Positions 6,935 to 16,800 are shown, numbered from the stretch's first letter. The stretch: DNA of 22,108 nt from Steroidobacteraceae bacterium (GCA_025927665.1 JAICKZ010000006.1:1-22108); one strand, 5' to 3'. The notes: a model not told the origin generated them from the letters alone. Made by a program: numbers and translations.

Positions 6935-7417
6935 TTAATGATGATGTCCGCCGGGACCATGCACATGACCATGTGATAGCTCTTCCTTACTTGCCTGACG
7001 TACTTCAACGATCTCTACCGCAAAGTGCAGGGTTTGATCTGCCAATGGATGATTGCCATCGACCGTAATCGTATCATCAGCGACTTTGGTCACCGTCACT
7101 GTGCGTGGTCCATGATTCGAATCAGCATGAAATTGCATGCCAACCTCAATTTTTGGTACGCCTTCGAATGCGCTACGTGGCACATCCTGAATCAGATCTG
7201 TATTGCGTACCCCATATCCTTCTTCTGGTGGAATACTGACGGACAATGAATCGCCAACTTTTTTGCCTTCCAACGCTTTTTCCAGTCCGACGACCAAATT
7301 GCCATGACCTTGCAGATAAACCAATGGATCAGAACCGTCCGATGAATCCAATACCTCACCCGCGTCGTTCTTCAATGTATAGTGAATATGCACAACGGCA
7401 TTCTTGGCGATTTGCAT
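6935..7417 (-). CDS. slyD: SlyD-type FKBP peptidyl-prolyl cis-trans isomerase
   Basis: A cytoplasmic proline isomerase and chaperone; in this family the His-rich tail binds nickel and helps deliver it to hydrogenase or urease. The start is the ATG at 7415-7417 (MQIAKNAVVHIHYTL), 7 bases from GGAG; the longer open frame to 7447 adds residues without family character. The 160-residue product has the FKBP part (YTLKNDAGEVLDSSDG, then GLEKALEGKKVGD), the chaperone flap (about 70-130) and the family motif NHPLADQTLHFAVEIVEVR. The tail GHVHGPGGHHH is a short metal-binding tail with no cysteine, far poorer than that of E. coli SlyD, so nickel storage is probably limited. No hydrogenase or urease gene is in the window. 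A perfect -10 box lies about 70 bases upstream. Confidence 0.93.
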   Translation of the reverse strand: MQIAKNAVVHIHYTLKNDAGEVLDSSDGSDPLVYLQGHGNLVVGLEKALEGKKVGDSLSVSIPPEEGYGVRNTDLIQDVPRSAFEGVPKIEVGMQFHADSNHGPRTVTVTKVADDTITVDGNHPLADQTLHFAVEIVEVRQASKEELSHGHVHGPGGHHH

Positions 7418-7482
7418 GATGAAGCTCCGTGGTAAAGGCGTCAGCAATCTTCAGCTCGATGACGCTTGATATAGATGAATAC

Positions 7483-7488
7483 ATTATA
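7483..7488 (-). promoter_or_regulatory. Candidate -10 box of the slyD promoter
   Basis: A perfect TATAAT on the minus strand, about 65 bases from the slyD start. The -35 region at a 17-base spacing (AAATTG) is poor. The surroundings are very AT-rich, as expected for a promoter. Confidence 0.4.
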
Positions 7489-7695
7489 CATTAATGTTGT
7501 GATTCAATTTAATTTCATCGCTATGCAGCCGCGAAATCTTAAATCACAGGCAGTACTTGCCTGAATATAAATTTCAATATCCTGATGTTGAATCCCCAAC
7601 TAATCAGCCATAAGTTGTATCGACTGACAAAAGGTGATGAGTAAGTGTGAATCGCGCAACGTCAGTTTTTAGACACAGATTTTTCAGAATGACAC

Positions 7696-8142
7696 TTACA
7701 CCGATGGCCGTTCTAATAACGTCTTTAGTCGTGTGAGATATTTGCGGTTGCTGTGTGCAACAGCAACCGTTACTAAAGGCGAAAGCCAATTTATCGCTCC
7801 TTTTGGGAAGCTGCAACTACGCAGTGTCATACGCGTACCACCCAATTCTGCGGGACTCCAACTATAGGCATACAGCATTGGAAACGCGCCATTCTTGGTG
7901 CGCATGATCAGTCGTTCACTGGGGACGAATTCCACCACCTCATAAACATGAATCACTTTTTGCCCAAGCAAACGCTTAACAAATGCAATACGAGTGCCGG
8001 CACGTAATGGACGAGGTGTTTTCCATTCCACCGATTTGACGTTCGAGCGCCACTTCGGCACGTTATCCGGATTGGTGGAAAATGCGGCCACTTCCGGTAC
8101 CCATTTGTTAATTACAATTTCGGTGGTGACATCAACCGACAT
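7696..8142 (-). CDS. SRPBCC-fold (polyketide cyclase/START-like) protein
   Basis: A 148-residue protein with the helix-grip pattern of the SRPBCC superfamily: an N-terminal strand with VTTEIVINKWVPEVAAFSTNPDNVPKW (listed in part: the PEVAAFSTNPDNVPKW segment is the family hallmark), GTRIAFVKRLLGQK, then EVVEFVPSERLIMRT and a C-terminal helix. These proteins have a deep hydrophobic pocket and often bind lipids or small hydrophobic molecules; the ligand here is unknown. The ATG at 8140-8142 has TCCT-complement AGGA 7 bases upstream; an in-frame TTG two codons earlier is less likely. The gene lies 61 bases after the permease stop on the same strand and could be co-transcribed with it. Confidence 0.75.
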   Translation of the reverse strand: MSVDVTTEIVINKWVPEVAAFSTNPDNVPKWRSNVKSVEWKTPRPLRAGTRIAFVKRLLGQKVIHVYEVVEFVPSERLIMRTKNGAFPMLYAYSWSPAELGGTRMTLRSCSFPKGAINWLSPLVTVAVAHSNRKYLTRLKTLLERPSV

Positions 8143-8203
8143 GATCAAATCCTGTATGTTTGATTATTGATGAACTTGAGTTGATGCATTGCATTGTTGT
8201 AAT

Positions 8204-9661
8204 TCATTGAGCAGTTGTGCGAGCACGTAACTTACTGTGGCGATATCCATAGGTGAAGTAAATAATAAAACCGATAATTGCCCAACCGACTAAGCGAATA
8301 ACGTTTGGCCAACCCAGGCTTAATGCCATACCACCGCATACCGCCACGCCAGATAATGAAATAATCCAAATTGCTGGAACACGAAACGGACGTTCGAGCT
8401 CAGGCTTCGTGTAACGCAGCACTAGCACGCCGATACAGACCACCACGAAAGCGCACAAGGTTCCGACGGATACCAACTCTGCCAATAAACCAATTGGAAA
8501 TACACCAGCAATGGGTGCGGCAACTAACGTTGTAATGATGGTAGCAACGTGAGGCGTTTTGAATTTAGCGTGTACATTACCGAGTGAGCTATAGATCAAT
8601 CCATCCTTGGCCATCGCATAAAAAATGCGTGTTTGCGCCAGCATCATGCAGAGAATAACCGATGAGAGTCCGGCAAGTGCGCCGAAAATTACCCAGTTGA
8701 CTAACCATTTAAGTTCGGGATGTGCCATCAATGCGGTCGCGACGGGTGCCGCATCGTTCAGCTGCAAATAGGGCATCAGACCAGTCAACACGCCGGACAT
8801 TAATATATACAGTATGGTGCAAATGATGAGACTGGCCATGATGCCAATCGGCACATCTCGTTGTGGATTCTTTGCTTCTTGTGCTGCAGTAGAAACAGCA
8901 TCAAAGCCGATATAGGCGAAGAAGATTATCGGTGCTGCACGAAAAATTCCGCTCCAACCAAATTGTCCCCATGTACCCGTATTAGGTGGAATGAATGGAT
9001 GCCAATAACCTGGCATCACGTACATCGCACCGAATCCAATAACTGCCAATACAATGCTTACCTTGACGGCCACAATAATATTATTGACAAGCGCTGATTG
9101 CCGAATGCCGATATACAAAATGAAGCCAATGATGAGAACGATTAAGACCGCAGGCAAATTGATGTACGCACCCGTCAAAGTAAAATAAGTTTCTTCATCA
9201 AAGGAAACGGGCGCATGAGTCAGATTGTCTGGAAAATAAGGCAGATTCAAAGATTGAAATAATTTACCTAGATAGCGTGACCATCCTACTGCGACCGTTG
9301 ACGCGGCGAAAAGATATTCAATAATCAAATCCCAGCCAATAAACCAGGCGACGAATTCTCCCAATGTTGCGTAAGAATACGAGTAAGCGCTGCCTGCGAC
9401 GGGAATCATCGACGCAAATTCGGCGTAACACAACCCTGCGAAAATGCAGCCAAAGCCCGCAAGAATGAACGACAACACAATTGCTGGGCCTGCATGTTGT
9501 GCAGCAGCAGGTCCGGTTAATACAAAAATTCCGGTGCCTATTACACCACCAATACCAATTGAAGTGAGTGCCAAAGGACCTAAAGTGCGCTTGAGTTCTT
9601 GCAGTTGCCCGGCATCAACAAAGTCTTTTATCGACTTGGTAATAAACAAATCATTGGCCAT
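8204..9661 (-). CDS. APC-superfamily amino acid permease (CAT/YfnA-like)
   Basis: A 485-residue inner-membrane amino acid transporter with about 12 or more hydrophobic segments. The glycine-rich unwound part of helix 1, GIGGVIGTGIF (residues 36-46), which binds the substrate backbone in this superfamily, is intact. FFAYIGFDAVSTAAQEAKNP (247-266), with the helix-6 FAYIGFD motif, is typical of the cationic amino acid transporter / YfnA branch, as is LERPFRVP near the C-terminus. The N-terminus (KDFVDAGQLQELKRTLGPLAL) is cytoplasmic. Length is normal. The true substrate cannot be read from sequence. The ATG at 9659-9661 has only GGGAT upstream. The thioredoxin-like gene ends 59 bases before it. 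Confidence 0.9.
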   Translation of the reverse strand: MANDLFITKSIKDFVDAGQLQELKRTLGPLALTSIGIGGVIGTGIFVLTGPAAAQHAGPAIVLSFILAGFGCIFAGLCYAEFASMIPVAGSAYSYSYATLGEFVAWFIGWDLIIEYLFAASTVAVGWSRYLGKLFQSLNLPYFPDNLTHAPVSFDEETYFTLTGAYINLPAVLIVLIIGFILYIGIRQSALVNNIIVAVKVSIVLAVIGFGAMYVMPGYWHPFIPPNTGTWGQFGWSGIFRAAPIIFFAYIGFDAVSTAAQEAKNPQRDVPIGIMASLIICTILYILMSGVLTGLMPYLQLNDAAPVATALMAHPELKWLVNWVIFGALAGLSSVILCMMLAQTRIFYAMAKDGLIYSSLGNVHAKFKTPHVATIITTLVAAPIAGVFPIGLLAELVSVGTLCAFVVVCIGVLVLRYTKPELERPFRVPAIWIISLSGVAVCGGMALSLGWPNVIRLVGWAIIGFIIYFTYGYRHSKLRARTTAQ

Positions 9662-9720
9662 GTCTTATCCCGAATGTTGGTCTGGTTATAAATTATTCTG
9701 TTGCATAGAAGGAGCGGCGG

Positions 9721-10296
9721 CTAAGCATAGTCTGGTTGGTTACCCGACCGCCACTTAATATTGCAACCAATGCTGGGTAATTGATCGGCGTTGAGAGTTG
9801 ATCCTGACAATAATGCATCAGTGGCGGCACGCAGATCCGCGCCAGTAACAGGTTGACCATTGCCCGGTCGACTGCTATCGAATTGCCCACGATAGATCAA
9901 TAAAAAATTGCCATCGAATAAATAGAAATCGGGTGTACATGCAGCACGGTATGCTTGAGCGATAGCTTGTGTTTCATCAAGCAGATAAGGAAATATGTAA
10001 CCCGCGCTTTGTGATTCTTCCTTCATACCAGCGGGGCCATCTTGCGGATAGCTTTGAATATCGTTTGAATTGATCGCAACCACGGCGATGTCTTTACTTT
10101 GGTAGTCGCGAGCAAACTTGGCGAACTCACCGCGTACATGTTTAACGAAGGGGCAATGATTACAAATGAAAGCAATGATCAAGCCTTTTGCGGATTTGAA
10201 ATCACTTAAGTGATGCACTTTTCCATTGAAATCTGGCAACGAAAAATCAGGTGCTTTAGTGCCGAGTGCGAGCATCGTGGAATTTTTGGCAACCAT
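9721..10296 (-). CDS. Thioredoxin/AhpC-TSA-like redox protein
   Basis: A 191-residue thioredoxin-fold protein, with no signal peptide and so cytoplasmic. The N-terminal APDFSLPDFNGK (15-26) is the AhpC/TSA-type opening. The redox motif is CNHC (C45 and C48) within FICNHCPFVKH. Further hallmarks of this widespread uncharacterised family follow: AINSNDIQSYPQDGP, ACTPDFYLFD, YRGQFDSSRPGN, and PSIGCNIKW near the end, which supplies another conserved cysteine. All the cysteines are present, so it is probably active as a disulfide or peroxide-linked redox protein; substrate unknown. The start ATG has AGGAG 8 bases upstream. It is separated by 182 bases from the broken racemase gene. Confidence 0.85.
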   Translation of the reverse strand: MVAKNSTMLALGTKAPDFSLPDFNGKVHHLSDFKSAKGLIIAFICNHCPFVKHVRGEFAKFARDYQSKDIAVVAINSNDIQSYPQDGPAGMKEESQSAGYIFPYLLDETQAIAQAYRAACTPDFYLFDGNFLLIYRGQFDSSRPGNGQPVTGADLRAATDALLSGSTLNADQLPSIGCNIKWRSGNQPDYA

Positions 10297-10478
10297 TATT
10301 AATACTCCTGAAATTGTCGTTTAAGTTTTTCTTTCACTTTGAACTTAGCTCAGCTGAACTTAACCCAGAAAAGGAAGCATATTGCGAAAGGCTTTAGCAA
10401 CTCAAACTCAGTAGTGCTCAGATAATCAACAGAAGGGAGTCGCTACCGATTGTAATACACCTTGATGTGATCGAACAC

Positions 10479-11173
10479 TTATGTTCTTATTGCTCGCGTC
10501 AAATCAACTTGAGCATGTATTGTTGCGGTATCTAATAAAGGAACGGTAAACTTTTCTTGTTTGATCAGCAACGGGATTTCGGTGCAGCCTAAAATAATGC
10601 ATTCAGCGCCCTGACTTACCAATTTACTAATGATTTCGGAATATATTTCCTTTGACCTTGCCATATTTTTCCGCAAACCAATTCTTCGACAATTATTTTA
10701 TGAATTAACTGTTGATCGGTCATGGATGGAACTGCAACCTCAAGACCAAATTTTTCCAATCCTGAACGATAAAACGGTTCGCTCATGGTGTAGCTTGTTC
10801 CTAACAAACCAACCTTTTTAAATTTCTGTTGCTTTGCTTGCAACGCGGTGACTTCAATAAGGTTAATTAAAGGTAGGGTTGTTTCTTTCTGAACTTCTTC
10901 AAATACTTTATGCATCGTATTGGTTGCAATTAAACCAAAATCAGCTCCCGCTTTCTGAAGCTGATTTGCAACAAAAATCAAATTCTCAGTAATTAAATCC
11001 CATCTATTGTCACTACGCCATTGATGATAATTTTCAAGGTTCACACTATAAATTATTATTTCAGGATAGTTATGATCATCAAATTGTTCATGATATTGAC
11101 GAGTGATATAGAGATAATAACTGACTGTTGACTCGGGACTTAGGCCGCCAATTATTCCAATTTTCTTATGCAT
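10479..11173 (-). pseudogene. Aspartate/glutamate racemase (YgeA-like), frameshifted
   Basis: The sequence reads as one racemase split over two frames. The first part starts at the ATG at 11171-11173 (MHKKIGIIGGLSPESTVSYY) and runs through the first active-site segment, ATNTMH, to ELVCGK. The second frame resumes with ARSKEIYSEIISKLV and contains the catalytic-cysteine motif GCTEIPLL (cysteine codon at 10584-10586) and PLLDTATIHA. Together they cover about 230 residues, the normal length. The shift falls at a run of five A on the coding strand (10666-10670); one extra A would restore a single frame reading GKNMARSKEIY. As in E. coli YgeA, the first motif has Thr rather than Cys before NTMH. 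It is either a recent pseudogene or a sequencing error. Upstream starts to 11236 lack family character. Confidence 0.8.
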
Positions 11174-11242
11174 ACAAAGATTCAACATTAATGCATTCGG
11201 CAAAGCTGATCTAACCACCGTGTTTAATTGTGGCAAAGTAAC

Positions 11243-12451
11243 TCAAGCATGCTCCATGCTGATTAAGCTTGCATTGAATTTCTGTTGCCACCACAACCAG
11301 CCAATACCAATGGTCATTAACACCAGCATGGGAATGGCGAGCAGGTTTAACTTTTCCCAACCCAGCGTCAATACCACAGGACCAGAAGCGACAGAGACGA
11401 GTGCCTGTGTGCCGAACACAACCAGATCATTAAAGCCTTGCACTTTGAATCGATCATTTGCCGTGTAACTGCTGGCTAACAAAGTGGTGCCAGAGATAAA
11501 CAAAAAATTCCAGCCAGTACCTAGTAAAACCAATGCACCCAGATAATGCAAAAAGTGATGATCCATCACGATGCTCATTGTCACGCATGCTGACATACAT
11601 AACACACCGAGCAGCATCAACCATAGATGGCCAAGTGTCCTGATGAGCCAGCCGCTTATCAACGAAGGCAAGTACATTGCTATCAGATGCAATGAAATTA
11701 CTTGTTTGGTTTGTTCAACCGACATGGCGTCCAATTTGTGCATGCTAATGGGAGTGGCCACCATAATGAAGCTCATTACGGCAAAGCTGCATATTCCCGC
11801 CATAATGGCGACGAGGCTGGTAGTGTTACCGACGGCTTGCCATACTGTATGTGATGATCTTGCTTGCTCATGCTTGATGGTTACCATGGGTGGCAAAACA
11901 CGGAGGATGACAGTTGCAATAGAACACAACACCGCAACCAATATGAATGACCCAGAGAATTCCGGTAAGCCTGCGATAAAACGTAAGCGACTGCCCAATT
12001 CTGGCCATACGATAACCGCAATCAAAGTCGCGAACATCACATTGGTGACTGCACGCGGAGTATATTCGGGTGTCAGTAATTCAATGGCCGCAAAACGATA
12101 CTGTTGAATAAAGGCCATATTGAAGCCAAACAATAACGCGGCAATGCAAAAGCCGGTGAAATCATGATGTGCAATGCTGTATGCACAGAACAATGCGGCA
12201 AAAGATGCCAATAAAGCACTGACCATGAATGCACGGCGACGACCGATGTATTGCATGAGTAACGCTGCGGGGAGTGAAGTCATGGCCGTGCCGACGACGG
12301 CCAGTGCTAGTGGCAAAGTAGATAGACTGGTGCGCGGCGCTAGGTCAGCGCCAATGATGCCGCCAAATGTAAAAAAAATGATGGTGCCGGATCCTGCAAA
12401 TAATTGAGCTGCGGATAGGATCCATAGATTTCGCATTGAAGGAGTTGTCAT
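11243..12451 (-). CDS. Major facilitator superfamily transporter
   Basis: A 402-residue inner-membrane protein with about 12 predicted helices, the normal MFS length. The loop between helices 2 and 3 carries a motif-A-like sequence, LLMQYIGRRRAFM (residues 64-76). The central cytoplasmic loop is near VTIKHEQARSSHTVWQAV. The C-half repeats the pattern with SGWLIRTLGHLWLM. It resembles uncharacterised YnfM/NepI-type exporters only loosely; I cannot name a substrate. The racemase gene begins about 70 bases after its stop on the same strand, so the two may once have formed a unit. Upstream, within 30 bases, lies the decayed barrel fragment. Confidence 0.85.
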   Translation of the reverse strand: MTTPSMRNLWILSAAQLFAGSGTIIFFTFGGIIGADLAPRTSLSTLPLALAVVGTAMTSLPAALLMQYIGRRRAFMVSALLASFAALFCAYSIAHHDFTGFCIAALLFGFNMAFIQQYRFAAIELLTPEYTPRAVTNVMFATLIAVIVWPELGSRLRFIAGLPEFSGSFILVAVLCSIATVILRVLPPMVTIKHEQARSSHTVWQAVGNTTSLVAIMAGICSFAVMSFIMVATPISMHKLDAMSVEQTKQVISLHLIAMYLPSLISGWLIRTLGHLWLMLLGVLCMSACVTMSIVMDHHFLHYLGALVLLGTGWNFLFISGTTLLASSYTANDRFKVQGFNDLVVFGTQALVSVASGPVVLTLGWEKLNLLAIPMLVLMTIGIGWLWWQQKFNASLISMEHA

Positions 12452-12478
12452 CGGTTGAATGGTAGCAGTAATTGCGAA

Positions 12479-12544
12479 AGTAAACCGCTACGACATAAGC
12501 CGTACTTCATGCAGACATAAATATACTAACCTTTCGCCATCCAG
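12479..12544 (-). pseudogene. Decayed copy of the 3' end of the outer-membrane barrel gene
   Basis: This stretch aligns by eye with 13180-13248, the last codons and stop region of the giant frame's barrel, in the same orientation, with roughly three quarters of positions equal over about 70 bases and only single-base gaps. On the minus strand it still reads LDGE, then after a frameshift YVCMKYGLCR, against YVGMKYKLHR in the intact copy. Beyond 12548 the similarity fades. It is a remnant of a paralogous barrel gene or of a duplication of this one. Confidence 0.65.
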
Positions 12545-12597
12545 TAATGAATGGTAAGCAGGTGAAGCTTATTTGCTACGTTTCTTCAACGAAAGAT

Positions 12598-13017
12598 TTA
12601 ACTATCGGCCCCAGACGCCAATCGATCAGCGTGCCTATGTATTAACTTCCACAATCCGTGTTCGCGGCGGAATATCTCCGTAACCCTCAAGTCCATGGGA
12701 ACGGGTTCCTGATGTCCTTGCATGCGTACGACTGAGCGTTGCACACCAACCCAGTAGGCAAGATTTTCATTTGATGCCATATGCATGACTTCGAAAGTAT
12801 TCTGACTGCCAGGTTTAAATAGTTTGGCGCCTTTGGCATTTGCGTCATTCACTTTCTCTGCATCTTGCACACAGTCTCCCTTCGGCCCAAAAATAGTTGC
12901 AGGTGATGTTTGCGTTGAAATCTGACTAAGTGGATTGAAGTCACCATTTACGAATGCAGTGGACGCGGTCTCGCGTTGTTTCATAAATTCTTCAAAGTCT
13001 CTCGATGTTTCAGTCAT
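12598..13017 (-). CDS. SnoaL-like / DUF4440 (NTF2-fold) protein
   Basis: A 139-residue cytoplasmic protein with the pattern of the NTF2-like superfamily: an N-terminal helix (TSRDFEEFMKQRETASTAF), then FVNGDFNPLSQI, TIFGPKGDCV, and paired strands ending VTEIFRREHGLWKLIHRHAD, the typical DUF4440/SnoaL finish. Members are small enzymes or binding proteins of very varied role, so no function is offered. The start ATG has AAGGAG 7 bases upstream, a strong site. The gene lies between the barrel remnant (12479-12544) and the intact barrel end (13189), which suggests that it came in, or was retained, during a rearrangement there. Confidence 0.8.
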   Translation of the reverse strand: MTETSRDFEEFMKQRETASTAFVNGDFNPLSQISTQTSPATIFGPKGDCVQDAEKVNDANAKGAKLFKPGSQNTFEVMHMASNENLAYWVGVQRSVVRMQGHQEPVPMDLRVTEIFRREHGLWKLIHRHADRLASGADS

Positions 13018-13188
13018 ATGTCTCTCCTTAAGCGATTGGTCTTAATCAACTTCGGTAGGGATCAACGATGACAATTTCTTATCGCTATGTGTATTGCAAT
13101 CCAATTACCAATGGAATTCCAATAACAGCAAACAGCAAGTAGGACTGAGGCGCATTATGGATCAGATACGATTCATGCAAGTAAATCG

Positions 13189-13824
13189 TTACCGATGTAA
13201 CTTGTATTTCATCCCGACATAAAATGTACTGACGTTTTCGCCATCCAGTTTGTAAAGCCGGAACTCCGCATTCATGTTGAAGCGCTTTTTTTCCGGTCGG
13301 AATTGAATACCGGCACCAACAAATGGATCGAGCTTAAGATCGTTGACATTGGCATAATGACTTAAGCCCCGAGCTCGTTGATTGTTGCGCCAATAGAATG
13401 CGCCGACACGTGCATACGCTTCCCAACGATCATGTAAATTCAGATGATATAACGCACTTAATTGCGGGCCTTCGCCTGAGCGCGGATGTGCAGCACTGAT
13501 GGCACGCAGATACGTTTCATCCACCGGTGTGTTGCCAGTCACGATGGTATCGATACGACCAAGATAAGAATAAGCAAGTTCACTTGCCCAATGATCCCAA
13601 CGATAGCCGCCGAGTATTTCGCCACCCAAGCGTGTTTGTCCGCGCATTTGTGTACTAGTGATGTATCCATCAGTTGCCAGGCGTGCATCCATATCACTGG
13701 CAGTGATGTTGTTATGCACAACTCCAACATCCATACCGAGATAGTAGCAATGTAAGAAAGACTTAGTGCATTCCTCACCATGAGTCATCAATGGCAAACA
13801 ACACAACGATAACAACACCAACAA
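13189..13824 (-). other. OmpA-like outer-membrane beta-barrel module at the C-terminus of the giant frame
   Basis: About 190 residues after a hydrophobic signal-like stretch (LLVLLSLCCLPLMTHG). The part beginning YYLGMDVGVVHNN, then LGGEILGGYRWDHWASELAY, LSALYHLNLHDRWEAYARVG and ending STFYVGMKYKLHR shows alternating strands with aromatic girdles, like 8-stranded OmpA/porin-superfamily barrels. An in-frame TTG at 13848 could start it as a separate protein, MIKFAQRRLLVLLSL, with a good signal peptide but no visible ribosome site. Confidence 0.7.
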
Positions 13825-16800
13825 GCGTCGCTGGGCAAATTTGATCAATGACAACAATGCGAGGATCACGACGAAGCCTCCGACGGCACCGCCACCACCG
13901 CCTGTACTTGATCCCGTGACTACGCTGGTTTCGCGTTTTGCTACACCACCCGTGATTTGCAACGCACTGTTACGTTGTTTGTCCATGTCGTTGGCTCCAC
14001 CATCATTTACAGTAATTTGTACACACCAGTTACCTGGTGTTAGTCCTGCAGTGTATGCGGTACTGCCGGGCGCGGGACAATATCCAGCTTCGCCCGGCGC
14101 GGAGCTCAACAGGTTGTTTGCATCTTGCACGAAGTTTACCCAACGTTTTTGTTGGGTATCCCATAGTCGATACACAGGATCATTTGGAACAGGTTGTCGT
14201 TGTGGAATGACCGCTTGAATCACATTGCTGCTTGCCGGTATGTCCGTCGCTTGCAAGTCAAATACGCCACCTACGTTAGTCACCACATCATCGGCAAGCA
14301 ACTGTGTCGCCATCGTGGTGGGTAAGCGTACGCCATTATCGGTCAATTGACTGTAACCACCGATACGCAGGTGCGAAGCAGGATCACCTTCAATAAGATA
14401 ACTATCGAGTACCGGTAGATCTTCGGGCAATACATTCGGCAATGTTGTTTGATCCACATTGTCAGGGATGCCATTGTCATTGTTGTCACTGCCATTGATT
14501 GCCACATCACTATCACGTACCGCAAGCGTGACATGCGCACGTGTAGACATAGAAGGCATACCACTATCGGTAACAATGACATCGAATGATTGTAATCCTG
14601 TGCTTAAATTTTGTGGATCTACCATCAAATCAGTTGCATTGGCCACACCTTGCACGATCGCTGAGGACGGATAACGCCAATCAAGCACATGTGTATCCAA
14701 TGCATTTGGATCTTGCACGGTTGCGTGCAGCGTGATTGGTCCACCGGTGCGCGCCACCGAAGTACCCACACGACCTGCTTGCGTAACAATGATGCTGGCG
14801 GTGGGTGCCATATTCACTGATACCAAGCTGATATTGAGCAAGCCACGCTCACCCACATTCGCTGCCGGGTCGAGAGTCACGGTTAATTTATAAGTGGGCA
14901 TTGAAGTACCTTGGGGCAATGCATCGAAGTGCACACTGGCCATCGTTCCCGAAGCAAAGGTCGCTGTGCCAGAATTTAAATTGTGTAACGTCCCTTGCCC
15001 ACCACCACCGACGGTATAAGCGACACTAAATGGATATTGCGGTGCATCGCCATTCAAAATCACATTGAAGTCACCCGCGTTACCGAAGCCGACGATCAGA
15101 TCTTCACTGAGCGATATGGTTGGCCAGATATCCAGTTGTTGTGTGGTCGTCATGGTGCGGCCAAGTGAATCCGTGGCCGACCAAGTCAAGGTGTGACGAC
15201 CAGGACGTAATTTACTTTCACCGACCAAAGTCACGGTCAACACAGTACCATTGGCATCTACTGCGCGCGGTGCAATGTTCAGTGGAACATCGGTGAACAG
15301 CGAACGCGCATTGATACTGACGGGAGGTGCAGGATCGAATACCGGTGCACTGACGACAAAGTTCGCCGTGACGGTGCATGCCTGTGTTATTGCGGCAGTG
15401 ACGAAGGTGTTGCCATTCAAGCTGCCACCGCAACCTGTCACACTCGAAATGGCATAACTGGTATTAGGTGTAATGGTGAAGCTTGTTGTCTGGCCATGAT
15501 TGACTGTGGCACTGCCAGGGCTTACACCACCACCCGTACCCGCAACAGTGGTCACAACATAAGTGTTGATTGCAAAGGTTGCAGTTATCGAGCAAGCGCT
15601 GCTGATTGCAGCAGTAGTAAAGATGTTGCCGCTTAAATTGCCACCACAACCCGTGACACTGACGAGGTGATATCCACTGCTAGGTGTTGCAATAATCGTT
15701 GCAGTATCGCCTTCGTTAATTTGTTGCGTGACTGGGGAGACAGTGCCGCCATTGCTTGCAGTTGCGGTGACCGTATGTGCATTACTGCTTGCGCTGAAGG
15801 TTGCGACAACTGAACATGCACTGGTGATCACGCCCGTAGTGTAAGTAGTACCGTTCAGGGTTCCACCACATCCGGTGACGGCAGCGATGCTGTATCCAGT
15901 GTTCGGTGTGACGGTGAATGAAGTCGTATTACCATGCGCAACGCTTTGACTGCTTGGTGAAACACTACCGCCGGTACCCGCTGTCGCAGTCACCGTATAA
16001 CTATTCAAGGTGAAGCTTGCCGTGACGGTACAAGCGCTAGTGATTGCAGCAGTCGTAAAAGTGTTGCCGGTTAACGAACCACCACAACCTGTAACAGAGG
16101 CAATGCTGTATCCACTGTTCGATGTGACGGTGAATGAAGTCGTATTGCCATGTGCAACGCTTTGACTGCTTGGTGAAATACTACCGCCAGTTCCCGCTGT
16201 CGCGGTTACCGTGTAGTTGTTCAAAGTAAAGCTGGCGGTAACGGTACAAGCACCGGTGATTAAACCCGTGGTGAATGTACTACCACTCAAGCTGCCACCA
16301 CAGCCCGATACGGATGCGATGCTGTAGCCAGTATTCGGTGTGATGGTGAATGAAGTGGCATTGCCATCAACAACTAACACCGACGCAGGTGAAATGCTGC
16401 CACCGATGCCGGCGCTCGTTGATACCAGATGATTGGGTAAGCTGTTCAATATGAACGTAGCGGAAACTGTACATGATGCGTTGATGGGACCTGTTGTGTA
16501 GACATTCCCACTCAAGCTGCCACCGCAACCACCGACACTGGCAATGCTGTAACCACTATCAGGCGTAATCGTGAATGAAGTACTGTCGCCTGCGACGACT
16601 GATATGCCTGGAGATGAAATGCTGCCACCACTGCCTGCAGAAGTGGTCACGAAGTAAGTAAGCTGATTGAATGTCGCGGTGACAGTACATGCTCCCGTAA
16701 TCGCAGCAGTGGTAAAGATGTTACCGCTCAGTGAACCACCGCAACCGCTAACGGTATTGATTGCAAAGCCACTATCCGGCGTGACCGTAAAATTGGTGGT

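Noticed and set aside
7640..7698. Inverted repeat GTAAGTGT / ACACTTAC around the end of the SRPBCC gene as a terminator
   Set aside because: The arms are 8 bp but more than 40 bases apart, with no T run; probably chance.
10479..10676. Separate small gene downstream of the racemase
   Set aside because: Its sequence is the C-terminal third of the same racemase, including the GCTEI motif, so it is part of the frameshifted gene.
13018..13188. Terminator for the giant gene in the spacer before the SnoaL-like gene
   Set aside because: Only short AT-rich symmetries such as GGAATTCC are present, with no stem plus T tract.
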